In this document: positions 25,668 through 39,026 of the stretch, piece after piece
Position numbering within the stretch: the stretch's first letter is position 1
Layout of the letters: every line of letters begins with the position of its first letter
Assembly: GCF_009671205.1 (NCBI RefSeq)
Contig: NZ_CP045309.1
Span: forward strand, 248,001-312,000
DNA: 64,000 nucleotides
Direction: 5' to 3'
Source of the DNA: Micromonospora terminaliae
GTDB lineage: Bacteria; Actinomycetota; Actinomycetes; Mycobacteriales; Micromonosporaceae
Program-made: the position numbers and the translations under genes
The notes under the pieces: generated by a model
Seen by the model: only the letters and a program-made list of their open reading frames with translations
What the model was told of the DNA's origin: nothing
Database searches by the model: none

Positions 25668-28600
25668 ATGCGCCTGCTCCGCGACCTCTGGGCCACCGCA
25701 CCGCGCCGGATGGCGGCCGTCCTGCTGCTGATCATCCTCGGCGCCGGCGGCCAGGCCGCCGCCTCGGCGCTCGCCGGGCCCGTGCTGGTGCACCGGTCGT
25801 CCGGCTGGTTCGCCGCGCTGGCCGTGGCGCTGGTCGCCGCCGTGGTCACCGACCTGCTCATCGGCCTGCTGATGGCCGGCCTCACCGCCGACTGGTCCGC
25901 CGACGTCCGCCGCCGGCTCTGCCGGGTCGCGCTCGGGCAGGACCTGCCCACCCTGGAGACCACCCCGGTCGGCGAGCTGCTCGACCGGATCGACAACGAC
26001 GTCTACCAGGTCGCCGCCGAGATGCGGAACACCGGCGTACGGCTCGTCCAGGGCGTCGCCGTCTGCCTGCTCGCCACGATCAGCGCCCTGGCCGTCTGGT
26101 GGCCGGCGGGCGTCGGCATGATCCTGCTGACCGCCCTGCTCGGCGTGGCGCTGCGCCGGCCCACCGCCCGGATCGCCCCGGCCCGGATGGTGGAGGAGGA
26201 GGCCTGGTCCGACCTGGCCGCCGTCATGGAGGAGGCGGTGCACGGCCAGGACGACGTACGCACCAGCCTGGCCCGGCCGTACGTGCTGCGCCTCTACGCC
26301 CAGCGGGCCGCCGAGGTGATCTCCCGGGGCGGGCGCGTCTTCCGGCTGTCCGCCCGGGTCACCGCGCTGGCCGCCGGTGGCGTCCGGGTCGGCATCGCCG
26401 CCGTGGTCCTGTCGGGGGCGTGGGCGCTGGCCACCGGCCGGGTCGACGCCGCCCGGCTCACCGCGATCTGGCTGCTCGCCCTCGCGTTCGGCGCGACCGT
26501 CGAGCACATCGCCCGCTGGGTGCCGCACCTGCAGCAGGCGCTCGGCGCGTGGGCCCGGGTCCAGCTGCTCGCCGACTCGCGGCAGGAGCCGAGCGGCGGC
26601 GCCGTCCCGGCCGAGGGGGACCTGACGGTCCGCGGCCTGACCTTCCGTTACCCCACCACCGGCGAGGACCGGGGCCCGGCGCTGCGCGACGTCACGCTCA
26701 GCTTCGCCCGCGGCCGGTCGTACGCCCTGGTCGGCCGCACCGGATCCGGCAAGTCGACGCTGGCCAAGGTGCTCACCCGGGCCGTGGACGTGCCTCGCGG
26801 CACCGTGTTCCTGGGTGACACGGACCTGGTCGACCTGGACGTCGAGGCGCTGCGCCGCTGGATCGCCGTGGTGCCGCAGCGCACCGAGATCCTGGCCGGC
26901 ACCCTCGCCGAGAACGTCGCGCTCTTCGACCCGGACCTGCTCGACGACGCCACCCGGGCGCTGGGCGAGCTGGGGCTTGCCGGCTGGATCGCCGAGCTGC
27001 CCGACGGGGTGCACACCCGGCTCGGCGAGGGCGGGCACGTGCTCTCCGCCGGGCAGGAGCAGCTCGTCGCGTTCGCCCGGATCCTGGTCCGCGACCCGCA
27101 CGTGGTGATCCTCGACGAGGCCACCGCGCGGCTCGACCCGGTCACCGAGAACCGGGTACGCCAGGCCACGGAACGCCTGCTCACCGACCGGATCGGCATC
27201 GTCATCGCGCACCGGCTCTCCTCGGTGCGCCGCTGCGACGAGGTCGTGGTGATGGCCGACGGCGCCGTGCTGGAGGCCGGTCCGCTGCGCGAGTCGGCCC
27301 GCTTCGCCGAGCTGCTCGCCACCAGCCACGCCAGCGCCTACGCGGGCGCCGGCGCCCGCCGCGGCGGGGTCGAGCTGCTCGACGGTCCCGACGGCTGGCC
27401 CGACGAGCCCGCCGAACCGGCCGCCCCGGCCACCGCGCCGCGCCCGGTCGCGGTGCCGCGTACCGACCCGCCGCCGTTGCCCGCCCCACCGCCCGCGCGC
27501 ACCCTGCGGGAGATCCTGCGGCTCGGCACCAACGACCCGCGGTACGGGCTGCTCTCCATCGGCGTGTTCATCGTGCTGACCCTGCTCGGGCTGGACGGCT
27601 CGGTGCTGCCCTGGCTCTGGGCCGAGGTGGTCGGCGGGGGCGACCCGTGGCTGCCGGCGCTGGGCATCGTCGCCGCGCTGCTGGTGGTGCTGCCGCTGCC
27701 GTACCTCACCAACCTCTGGTTCCCGCAGTGGTGGATCCGGCAGATGCTGCGGATCAGCGCACGGCTGGTGCATGGGCAGACCGGGGCGCGCCGGGTCAGC
27801 GGGCACACCCCGGCCGAGGTCGTGGCCCAGGGCGGCGACACCGACCGGGTCGTGCAGCTCGCCGACAACCTCATGGACCAGTTCATCTCGCTGGCCATCG
27901 TGATCACCATGACCCTGGTGACCGGCAGCTTCGTACCAGCGCTGTTCTTCGTCGGGACCATGGTGGTCTCCGGGCTGGCGGCGACGCTGTTCGGGCCCCG
28001 CCTGGAGCGCACGGCCGCCGGCACCGTGAAGGCGCGCGCCGCCTTCGCCACCGCCCTGGTCTCCTCCCTGTCGGCCGCCCGCACGGTGAAGCTCGCCGGC
28101 GCCACCCGCCCGGTGCTGCACCACCTCGCGAGACTGGACACCGTGCGCAGCGACCGGCAGCGCCGGGAGATCGCCATGCAGGTGTGGGCCCGGTCCACCC
28201 CGTCGATCGCCAGCGGCCTGCTGCCGATCGGGGCCTGGGCGCTCTACCTGGCCGGCGGGCTCTCCGCCGGCGCCACCCTGGTGGCGGTCTCCACGCTCGG
28301 CGCGGCCCGCTGGTTCGCCTGGACCACCGCCTCGCTGGTCTCGCACTACCCGTCGGCCCGCGTGTGGACCCGGCGGACGGTCGCCATGAGCGGGGTGGCC
28401 ACGTACTCGGCGACGGTGCCCGGGCTGGACCTGGCCGGCGGCACCGCCCCGGCGCCGGAACCGCCGCCACGGCACCCGCTGCGGCGGCTGGAGCTGACGG
28501 GCTTCGGCGCGCTGCACTCCGACGGCACCCTCGCCGTGCGGGACGTCGACCTGACGGTCGACCGCGGGCAGCTGGTGCTGGTGGTCGGGCCGGTCGGCGC

Positions 28601-29162
28601 GGGCAAGTCGTCGCTGCTGCGGGCCCTCGCCGGGATCGTGCACCACACGGGCGCGCTGCGCTGGAACGGCGAGCCGGTCACCGAGCCGGAGCTGTTCCTC
28701 CGTCCCAACCAGGTCGGCTACGTGGGGCAGCTGCCCCGGGTGCTCTCCGGCACGGTCGCCGACAACATCGCGCTCGGGCACCAGGTCGACGCGGCCGGCG
28801 CGGTGTCGACCGCCCAGCTGGACCACGACCTGGCGGCCGCCGGGGGCGGCCTCGGGCTGCTCATCGGCCACAAGGGCACCCGGCTCTCCGGCGGGCAGCT
28901 CCAGCGGCTGGCGCTGGCCCGGGCGCTCGCGCCGCGTACCGAACTGCTGGTCGCCGACGACGTCTCGTCCGCCCTGGACGTGACGACGGAGCTGGCGCTG
29001 TGGGCGGCGCTGCGCGAGCACGGGGTGACCGTGGTCGGCTCGACCGCGAAGCGGGCGGCGCTGGTACGCGCGGACCACGTGGTGGTCCTGGTCGACGGCA
29101 CGGTGGCGGCCCAGGGCCCGTGGCGGGACCTGGAGTCCCGCTGGGGCCACCTGGCCGGCTGA
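25668..29162 (+). CDS. Fused ABC exporter (TMD-NBD-TMD-NBD) with one degenerate ATP site
   Basis: The 1164-residue protein joins two half-exporters: TMD1 (about 10-290), NBD1 (about 310-550), a Pro/Ala linker, TMD2 (about 620-890) and NBD2 (about 940-1160). NBD1 has Walker A G356-K362, Glu484 and His515 but signature LSAGQ (459-463). NBD2 has Walker A G974-K980 and LSGGQ (1073-1077), but Asp1098 replaces the glutamate and Ser1125 the histidine. Thus one composite site is canonical and the other degenerate, as in heterodimeric exporters. A GGAGGA site precedes ATG 25668. The substrate is unknown; it may share the role of the preceding TetR operon. Confidence 0.9.
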   Translation: MRLLRDLWATAPRRMAAVLLLIILGAGGQAAASALAGPVLVHRSSGWFAALAVALVAAVVTDLLIGLLMAGLTADWSADVRRRLCRVALGQDLPTLETTPVGELLDRIDNDVYQVAAEMRNTGVRLVQGVAVCLLATISALAVWWPAGVGMILLTALLGVALRRPTARIAPARMVEEEAWSDLAAVMEEAVHGQDDVRTSLARPYVLRLYAQRAAEVISRGGRVFRLSARVTALAAGGVRVGIAAVVLSGAWALATGRVDAARLTAIWLLALAFGATVEHIARWVPHLQQALGAWARVQLLADSRQEPSGGAVPAEGDLTVRGLTFRYPTTGEDRGPALRDVTLSFARGRSYALVGRTGSGKSTLAKVLTRAVDVPRGTVFLGDTDLVDLDVEALRRWIAVVPQRTEILAGTLAENVALFDPDLLDDATRALGELGLAGWIAELPDGVHTRLGEGGHVLSAGQEQLVAFARILVRDPHVVILDEATARLDPVTENRVRQATERLLTDRIGIVIAHRLSSVRRCDEVVVMADGAVLEAGPLRESARFAELLATSHASAYAGAGARRGGVELLDGPDGWPDEPAEPAAPATAPRPVAVPRTDPPPLPAPPPARTLREILRLGTNDPRYGLLSIGVFIVLTLLGLDGSVLPWLWAEVVGGGDPWLPALGIVAALLVVLPLPYLTNLWFPQWWIRQMLRISARLVHGQTGARRVSGHTPAEVVAQGGDTDRVVQLADNLMDQFISLAIVITMTLVTGSFVPALFFVGTMVVSGLAATLFGPRLERTAAGTVKARAAFATALVSSLSAARTVKLAGATRPVLHHLARLDTVRSDRQRREIAMQVWARSTPSIASGLLPIGAWALYLAGGLSAGATLVAVSTLGAARWFAWTTASLVSHYPSARVWTRRTVAMSGVATYSATVPGLDLAGGTAPAPEPPPRHPLRRLELTGFGALHSDGTLAVRDVDLTVDRGQLVLVVGPVGAGKSSLLRALAGIVHHTGALRWNGEPVTEPELFLRPNQVGYVGQLPRVLSGTVADNIALGHQVDAAGAVSTAQLDHDLAAAGGGLGLLIGHKGTRLSGGQLQRLALARALAPRTELLVADDVSSALDVTTELALWAALREHGVTVVGSTAKRAALVRADHVVVLVDGTVAAQGPWRDLESRWGHLAG

Positions 29163-29349
29163 CGTTTCCCGCGCGCACCGCCCGGTGTACCGGGCCTGCA
29201 TCGGAGCCACCGGCCCGATGGTCGACGCGGGCACGGCACCACCCCACACCCGCTGTCGAGCTGATGTCGCCAACGACTCAGCCTGCCGTTCGGTGCTCTC
29301 CTGGTGCACCCGCTCCCGCCGGTGCGCCCGGGCCTCCGCGTCCCCGCTG

Positions 29350-29402
29350 CCGGATCTTGGCGACTTACCGTTCGCGGCGAACGGCAACTCACCAAGATCT
29401 GG
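29350..29402. repeat. 53-bp imperfect palindrome, GATCTTGG family
   Basis: Arms pair around base 29376. The inner CCGTTCGC/GCGAACGG is perfect, and the outer GATCTTGG/CCAAGATC is perfect; three internal mismatches and one wobble separate them. The left arm recurs at 13631-13650 at 19 of 20 positions. Confidence 0.8.
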
Positions 29403-29415
29403 ACCCTCACCCCGG

Positions 29416-29472
29416 TGATCATGAGGTTGGCGGCGACAAATCGGACGGATTCTGCCGCTAACCTCATGATCA
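29416..29472. repeat. 57-bp inverted repeat, GATCATG family
   Basis: Arms of 19 bp (29416-29434 and 29454-29472) pair with one G-T wobble around a 19-nt loop. The outer end contains TGATCATGAGGTT. It begins 13 bp after the previous palindrome. Confidence 0.8.
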
Positions 29473-29504
29473 ACGCCGAGGCCCGAGGCAGCGGGCGGGG
29501 TGGG

Positions 29505-31929
<2,425 letters not shown>

Positions 31930-31972
31930 GGGGATGTGTCCAAGGGTCTGGTGGTGGGTGAACGGGGCAGCG
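31930..31972 (-). promoter_or_regulatory. C-rich, G-poor spacer between leader peptide and symporter
   Basis: The 43-nt transcript segment contains 23 C and 6 G, and lacks a ribosome site. Such C-over-G stretches can load Rho. It would be exposed when the leader is translated or stalled, so it may act as an attenuator. This is inference from composition. Confidence 0.4.
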
Positions 31973-32062
31973 TCAGGAGAGCGGCTGCGCCGGACAGATG
32001 CCGCTGGCCTGCAGTCGGAGGTCGACATACAGGCGCACGGTGAGGTGCCAGACGTTGGTCAT
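31973..32062 (-). CDS. Leader peptide of the cysteine-responsive type (29 aa)
   Basis: A short open frame on the minus strand encodes 29 residues that start MTNVWHLTVRLY and continue VDLRLQASGIC, then PAQPLS. It matches the actinobacterial putative leader-peptide pattern R-x-H/Y-V-D-L-x-R-x-x-S-x-x-C found before sulfur and cysteine genes. The cysteine codon TGT lies seven codons before the stop. A TAGCGT -10 sits 9 nt before the ATG, so the message begins almost at the start codon. The DAACS symporter starts 43 nt after the leader stop. Length and motif fit a sensor peptide rather than a functional protein. Confidence 0.7.
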   Translation of the reverse strand: MTNVWHLTVRLYVDLRLQASGICPAQPLS

Positions 32063-32071
32063 CGCCTGCCG

Positions 32072-32077
32072 ACGCTA
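32072..32077 (-). promoter_or_regulatory. -10 box for the leader peptide-DAACS transcript
   Basis: TAGCGT on the minus strand lies 9 nt upstream of the leader ATG at 32062, so the transcript would begin within a few bases of the start codon. Confidence 0.5.
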
Positions 32078-32099
32078 CTCCCAGCCGGCTCCCAGGTGG

Positions 32100-32125
32100 A
32101 AGGAGCGATAGGCGTGACGCTCCTT
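32100..32125. repeat. Inverted repeat upstream of the leader promoter
   Basis: AAGGAGCG and CGCTCCTT are inverted with a 10-nt spacer. It lies between the DUF998 stop and the leader promoter, so it could be a terminator for the former or an operator for the latter. Confidence 0.4.
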
Positions 32126-32148
32126 ACAGGGGCGATCCGCGCCGTTCG

Positions 32149-32764
32149 TCACGATCGGCGGTGCGCCAGACCCAGCACGGCGGCGGTGGCCAGGCCCCAG
32201 CCGGCGGCCACCGCGAGCAGCAGCCGTTCCAGCACCCCGACCAGGGCGCCGCGGCCGGCCAGCAGCATGGCCAGCCCGATCACGCCGGACAGCGGCAGCG
32301 CCAGGGCCGCGCCCACCGCGGCCACCCGGCGCAGCGCGCGACCCGCCGCCGGGGCGAGGACGAGCGCCAGCATGGCGAAGACCACGGCGGCCGTGGCCGC
32401 GATGCTCGCGCCACCGTGCACCAGGTCGGCCACCGTGGCGGCCTCGAACGGCGGCAGCGGACAGCCGGTGGAGCAGGTCACCGCTCCGGAGAGCACGGTG
32501 CCGGCGGCGCCGGCCACGAGCAGCGCGGCCGCCGTGCGCAGCGCCGGGGGCAGGGCCGCGGCGAGCAGCAGCAGCGCCGCCGCCAGGGCGAAGACCCCGA
32601 TCCGGTACGCCCCGGCGTAGCCGCTGTCGGTGACGCCGGCCTCGCTGACGTACCCGGTCAGGCCCGGACCGGGACCGGCGACCACGGCGACCGTCACGGC
32701 GACCACCCCGGCCACCGTGCAGCCGGCGGCGGCGGACGCGGCGGCGGCCCGGAGGACGCCGGGG

Positions 32765-32772
<8 letters not shown>
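32149..32772 (-). CDS. DUF998 membrane protein
   Basis: A 207-residue, Ala-rich protein with about six transmembrane helices. It fits the DUF998 pattern: a conserved opening loop (YVSEAGVTDSGYAG), a middle CSTGCPLPPF with two cysteines, and DLVHGGAS. The function is unknown. The GTG start at 32772 overlaps the preceding GST-like gene by 8 bp, so the two are translated from one message. Confidence 0.75.
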
Positions 32773-33730
<958 letters not shown>

Positions 33731-33736
33731 GCGGCC

Positions 33737-33742
33737 AACCTA
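33737..33742 (-). promoter_or_regulatory. Leaderless-type -10 for the GST-like gene
   Basis: TAGGTT on the minus strand is followed by 6 nt and ATG 33730. A plus-strand TATCCT near 33758 may serve the divergent thiolase gene. Confidence 0.55.
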
Positions 33743-33839
33743 TCCGTTCCGGGCGCGGATATCCTGGCGCCGGGTGCCCCCGTGACCCGGCGGGCGACCC
33801 CTCACCACCCCCGTCCACCCCCCGAAGGACTGAGCGCCG

Positions 33840-35045
<1,206 letters not shown>

Positions 35046-35095
35046 CGGCGGGCGGGCGCACCGTCGAGAGTGGATATCCCCTTCGTGGGTGTGCG

Positions 35096-35130
35096 CGCAT
35101 AGAGTGGTGTGGACCACACCACTCTATGCG
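35096..35130. repeat. 35-bp perfect palindrome
   Basis: Two perfectly complementary 17-base arms flank a single central A at 35113. The outer part is TA-rich for this genome (CGCATAGAGTGG...). It lies 50 bp after the thiolase stop and 55 bp before the next start. It may be a terminator, an operator or a repeat copy. Confidence 0.85.
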
Positions 35131-35185
35131 GGCCGCCCGCGTCCGGGCGCCCGCTCACCGAGGCGACGACCTGGGGGACCGAGCG

Positions 35186-36004
35186 ATGCAGACGCCGGAC
35201 GGACTTCCCGCCGAGATCGACCTGAGCCGGCCCAGCGCGGCCCGGGTCTACGACTACTTCCTCGGCGGCGCGCACAACTTCGAGATCGACCGGCAGCTCG
35301 CCGAGCAGATCGCCGCCATGACGCCGAACCTGGCGGCGACCATGCGCTCCGGGCGGGAGTTCCTGCGCCGGGCCGTCCGGGTGCTGCTCGACGCCGGCAT
35401 CGACCAGTTCCTCGACATCGGCTCGGGGATTCCCACCGTCGGCAACGTGCACGAGGTGGCCCAGGCGGCCAACCCGGAGGCCCGCATCGTCTACGTCGAC
35501 ATCGACCCGGTCGCCGTGGCCCACAGCCGCGAGCTGCTCGCCGGCAACGACCGGGCCACCGCCATCCTGGCCGACCTGCGGGAGCCGAAGCTGATCCTCG
35601 ACCAGGCCCGGGCCAGCGGCCTGATCGACTTCGACCGGCCGCTCGGCATCCTGCTCGCCGGGGTGGTCCACTTCATCCCCGACGAGGACCGGCCGGGCGA
35701 CATCCTGGCCACCCTGCGGTCCGCCGCGGCGCCCGGCAGCTTCCTGGTCATCTCGCACTCGACGTTCGAGGACCAGCCGCAGGAGATGCTCGACGCGCAG
35801 CGCCTGTCGGCGCGTACCGCCACCGAGATCACCCTCCGCTCGCGGGCCGAGATCACCTCCTATTTCGGCGACTGGACGGTGCTCGAACCGGGCGTCGTGC
35901 ACATGCCGCTCTGGCGGCCCGACTCGCCGTCCGACGTGGACGAGCACCCCGAGCGGTTCGGGGCGTTCGGTGGCGTCGCCCGGCACGACCGGACGGCCGG
36001 CTGA
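35186..36004 (+). CDS. DUF574/Methyltransf_19 SAM-dependent methyltransferase
   Basis: The 272-residue protein belongs to the actinobacterial DUF574 family of SAM-dependent methyltransferases. The opening signature [20 protein letters not shown] is diagnostic. The SAM loop is [17 protein letters not shown] and the acidic residue after beta-2 is in [11 protein letters not shown]. Streptomyces genomes have many copies, with few functions known. ATG 35186 has GGGGGA upstream. The c-di-GMP gene starts 7 bp later, so these are probably co-expressed. Confidence 0.9.
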   Translation: MQTPDGLPAEIDLSRPSAARVYDYFLGGAHNFEIDRQLAEQIAAMTPNLAATMRSGREFLRRAVRVLLDAGIDQFLDIGSGIPTVGNVHEVAQAANPEARIVYVDIDPVAVAHSRELLAGNDRATAILADLREPKLILDQARASGLIDFDRPLGILLAGVVHFIPDEDRPGDILATLRSAAAPGSFLVISHSTFEDQPQEMLDAQRLSARTATEITLRSRAEITSYFGDWTVLEPGVVHMPLWRPDSPSDVDEHPERFGAFGGVARHDRTAG

Positions 36005-36010
36005 GCCGAC

Positions 36011-38239
36011 ATGCGCGCCCCGGACCCCGACGGGGACGACTTCAGCCGCCCGGGCGCCGCGGCGTACGCCGCCGAGTGGGCCCGGGCGGTGCGGCGCATC
36101 GGTTTCGTGCCGCTGAGCGCGGCCGAGACCGAGCGGCTGCTGCTCGCGCACACCGTCCGGCTCGGCCGGGCGCTGCTCGCCCCGGTGTTCTCCGCCCAGC
36201 CGGCGGAGGACGTCGGGCGGGCCCTGGTCGAGGCGCACCTCACCGAGCCCGGGGTGCTCGACTGGTCGGTGCGGGCGCTCGGGGACCGCTTCCTGTCCTG
36301 GGTGCTGCCCGCCCGGGTCGAGCCGCCCGAGGTGCGGGAGCGGATCGCCGCTCTGCAGGGCGCGTTCGCCGCCGGCTTCGGCCGGGCGCTGCGCGACCGG
36401 GTGTTCAGCCAGCAGGAGCGGATCGCCCGCTCGGCCTGGCAGGCCCGGGACGCGGTGGAGCAGGCGTTGCGGGACAGCGAGGCGCGGTTCCGGGCGGTCT
36501 TCACCGGGGCGGCCATCGGCATCGGCATCGCCGGGGTGGACGGGCGGATCATCGAGGTCAACCAGTCCTTCGCGGACATGCTCGGCTACACCGCCGCCGA
36601 GCTTCGGGAGCTGAGCGTCGACGGGCTGTTCCACTCCGACGACGCCGCCGGCATGTGGGAGCTCTACCAGGAGCTGGTCGAGGGCAAGCGGGACAGCGCC
36701 CGGGTGGAGAAGCGCTACTACCGCAAGGATGGCAGCGTGGTCTGGACCGACCTGGCCGTCTCGCTGATCCGCCACGACGACGGCCGCCCCCGGTTCACCG
36801 TGGCGATGATCGAGGACATCACCGAGCGCTACCAGCTCCAGCAGCGGCTGCGCTTCCAGGCGCTGCACGACCCGCTCACCGGCCTGCCCAACCGGACCCT
36901 CTTCTTCGAGACGCTCGGCCAGGTCTTCGACACCGCCGCGCCGGAGCAGCGGGTCGGGCTCTGCTTCATCGACCTGGACGGCTTCAAGGCGATCAACGAC
37001 AGCCTCGGCCACGACCTGGGCGACCGGCTGCTCAAGGTGATCGCCCGGCGGCTGGCCGACTGCGTGTCCGGCCGCGGCCACCTGGTGGCCCGGATGGGCG
37101 GCGACGAGTTCGTCATCCTGGTCGACTCCGACGGCGGCCTCGACGACGCCGTGGAGGTGGCCGAGCTGGCCCTGGCCGCGGTCTCCGCCCCCGTGCACGT
37201 CGGCGACCAGCAGCTGGCCGTCTCGGCGAGCATCGGCATCGTGGAGTGCCCGGCCGCCGAGACCAGCGTCTCAGAGCTCATGAAGGCGGCCGACACCACC
37301 CTCTATTGGGCCAAGGCCGAGGGGCGCGGCCGCTGGGCGGTCTACGACCCGGAGCGCAGCGCCGCCGACATCGCCCGCTCGGCGCTGGCCGCCAACCTGC
37401 CCGCCGCGCTGGACCGGGGCGAGTTCCTGCTGCACTACCAGCCGATCGTCTCGCTGCTCGACGGCTCGATGGTGGCCGTGGAGGCGCTGGTCCGCTGGCA
37501 GCACCCCGAGCTGGGGCTGATCGGGCCCGACCGGTTCATCGGGCTCGCCGAGGAGACCGGCCTGATCGTCCGGCTCGGCGCCTGGGTGCTCCGGCAGGCG
37601 TGCCGCGACGCCGAGAGCTGGCGGCGGGCGTACCCGGAGGCGCGGCTGATGGTGAACGTCAACCTGGCCGCCCGGCAGGCCGACGACCCGGGCATCGTGG
37701 AGACCGTGGCCGAGGCGTTGGAGCGCACGGGGCTCCCCGCCGAGCTGCTGCAACTGGAGCTGACCGAGAGCGCCGTGATGGGCACCGCCGGGGAGTCGCT
37801 GCGCGCCCTGCACCAGCTCGCGGACCTCGGGATCCGGCTGGCCATCGACGACTTCGGCACCGGCTACTCGAACCTGGCGTACCTGCGGCGGCTGCCGATC
37901 CACTGCCTGAAGCTGGCCGGCCCGTTCGTCGAGGGGATCCGGGGCGACGGCGCGGACGTGGTCGCCGACCACCGCGACGAGCGGATCGTGGACGCCCTCG
38001 TCCGGCTGGCCCACGCGCTGGAACTCTGGGTGACCGCCGAGGCCGTGGAGACCGAGGAGCAGGCCGAGCGGCTGCGGTCGCTGCGCTGCGACACCGGGCA
38101 GGGGCGCTGGTTCGGCCCTCCGGTGCCGGCGGCCGATATCCGGCGGCGGCTCGAGGGTAAGGAAGGGACCCAGGGGACCCGCTCGCGCCTTCCGGAGCAG
38201 CGCGCGGGCCAGGCGCAGGCCCGGGAGGAGACGCGGTGA
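36011..38239 (+). CDS. PAS-GGDEF-EAL c-di-GMP turnover protein
   Basis: A 742-residue cytoplasmic protein. Residues 1-140 form an unidentified helical domain; a PAS domain lies at about 156-280, a diguanylate cyclase domain with intact GGDEF at 363-367, and a phosphodiesterase domain with EAL at 491-493. The EAL domain also keeps the NVN asparagine, ELTES and the DDFG pair D613-D614. Both domains look active. The lysine motif reads KLAGPF rather than KIDxxF. Streptomyces RmdA has the same PAS-GGDEF-EAL order. DUF456 overlaps its stop by GTGA. No transmembrane helix was seen. Confidence 0.9.
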   Translation: MRAPDPDGDDFSRPGAAAYAAEWARAVRRIGFVPLSAAETERLLLAHTVRLGRALLAPVFSAQPAEDVGRALVEAHLTEPGVLDWSVRALGDRFLSWVLPARVEPPEVRERIAALQGAFAAGFGRALRDRVFSQQERIARSAWQARDAVEQALRDSEARFRAVFTGAAIGIGIAGVDGRIIEVNQSFADMLGYTAAELRELSVDGLFHSDDAAGMWELYQELVEGKRDSARVEKRYYRKDGSVVWTDLAVSLIRHDDGRPRFTVAMIEDITERYQLQQRLRFQALHDPLTGLPNRTLFFETLGQVFDTAAPEQRVGLCFIDLDGFKAINDSLGHDLGDRLLKVIARRLADCVSGRGHLVARMGGDEFVILVDSDGGLDDAVEVAELALAAVSAPVHVGDQQLAVSASIGIVECPAAETSVSELMKAADTTLYWAKAEGRGRWAVYDPERSAADIARSALAANLPAALDRGEFLLHYQPIVSLLDGSMVAVEALVRWQHPELGLIGPDRFIGLAEETGLIVRLGAWVLRQACRDAESWRRAYPEARLMVNVNLAARQADDPGIVETVAEALERTGLPAELLQLELTESAVMGTAGESLRALHQLADLGIRLAIDDFGTGYSNLAYLRRLPIHCLKLAGPFVEGIRGDGADVVADHRDERIVDALVRLAHALELWVTAEAVETEEQAERLRSLRCDTGQGRWFGPPVPAADIRRRLEGKEGTQGTRSRLPEQRAGQAQAREETR

Positions 38240-38736
38240 GCCTCGGCGATTCGCAGGCGGTGGTGTCGGTGGTGGCCGCGCTGGCCATCCTGGCGGGCCT
38301 GGCCGGGGTGGTGGTGCCCGGGCTGCCGGCGCTGCCGCTGTGCTGGGCCGGGGTGCTGGTGTGGGCGATCTTCGGCGACGCCGGGCCGGGCCGCTGGGCG
38401 GTGCTGGCCGCCGCCACCGTGGTCGCCGTCGGCGGCAGCGTGGTCAAGTACCTCTGGCCGGGGCGGAACCTGAAGCGCACCGGCGTACCCACGTCGTCGC
38501 TGCTGGCCGGGGGACTGCTCGGCCTGGTCGGCTTCTTCGTCATCCCGGTGGTGGGGCTGCCGATCGGCTTCGTCGGCGGGATCTGGGGCGCCGAGCGGCT
38601 GCGGCTGGGCAGCAACCAGCTCGCCTGGCCGGCCACCGTGCAGGCGCTCAAGGCGGCCGGGCTGTCCATGCTGGTCGAGTTCCTGGCCGGGCTGCTCATC
38701 GCCGTGCTCTGGGTGGCCGGGCTGCTCTGGGCGTGA
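38236..38736 (+). CDS. DUF456 membrane protein
   Basis: The 166-residue protein has four or five hydrophobic helices, with the DUF456 pattern VVVPGLPALPLCWAGVLVWA and GLVGFFVIPVVGLPIGFVGG. The family function is unknown. The GTG overlaps the stop of the c-di-GMP gene (GTGA), indicating coupling. Confidence 0.85.
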   Translation: MSLGDSQAVVSVVAALAILAGLAGVVVPGLPALPLCWAGVLVWAIFGDAGPGRWAVLAAATVVAVGGSVVKYLWPGRNLKRTGVPTSSLLAGGLLGLVGFFVIPVVGLPIGFVGGIWGAERLRLGSNQLAWPATVQALKAAGLSMLVEFLAGLLIAVLWVAGLLWA

Positions 38737-39026
38737 GTAGGGAGCGGCGGCGCGGGCGTCCGGGGGTACGGCGAACCGCCGTACTTCAGTGAGAGAGAGG
38801 TGGACGCCTCGCGCCGCCGCGGGCCGGGCGTTGCCGAGCGCCCGGTGGTGGCCCGTCGCGATCGGGCCTGGTCACGGGCTCAAGGATGCCCCGGAACGGC
38901 CTCGGGCGGCAACGCAATTAGCCGTGCCGGCCGTGAGATTCCCACGCCTGCCGTATTGACCGCCTTGATCGACGGGATCACACTTTGCCCACTCGCACCG
39001 GGGAATCCACCTCGAGGAGGTGTGCA
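38737..39026 (+). promoter_or_regulatory. Gap of 290 bp with candidate promoter for the APC permease
   Basis: No gene is supported. TTGACC (38956-38961) and CACACT (38979-38984), 17 nt apart, form a plausible but weak promoter. A small hairpin lies at 38766-38784. Confidence 0.35.
38766..38784 (+). terminator. Terminator after the c-di-GMP operon
   Basis: GTACGGCG pairs with CGCCGTAC around a 3-nt loop, 30 bp after the DUF456 stop. Confidence 0.6.

Larger units (their letters stand above)
29163..29504. other. Non-coding gap of 342 bp between convergent genes
   Basis: No gene is supported here. The right half holds two long adjacent imperfect palindromes (29350-29402 and 29416-29472); the left half, 29163-29349, shows no structure I can name. 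As the flanking genes converge, the palindromes may stop transcription from both sides. Confidence 0.6.

Noticed and set aside
29163..29349. Search for a small gene or RNA in the left part of the ABC-OYE gap
   Set aside because: Only short frames without ribosome sites and no stable hairpin were seen.
24936..29387. Very long minus-strand frame (about 1480 codons) opposite the TetR and ABC genes
   Set aside because: The plus strand has complete TetR and ABC domains; the opposite frame is repetitive Arg/Gly/Gln/His sequence typical of antisense GC-rich frames.
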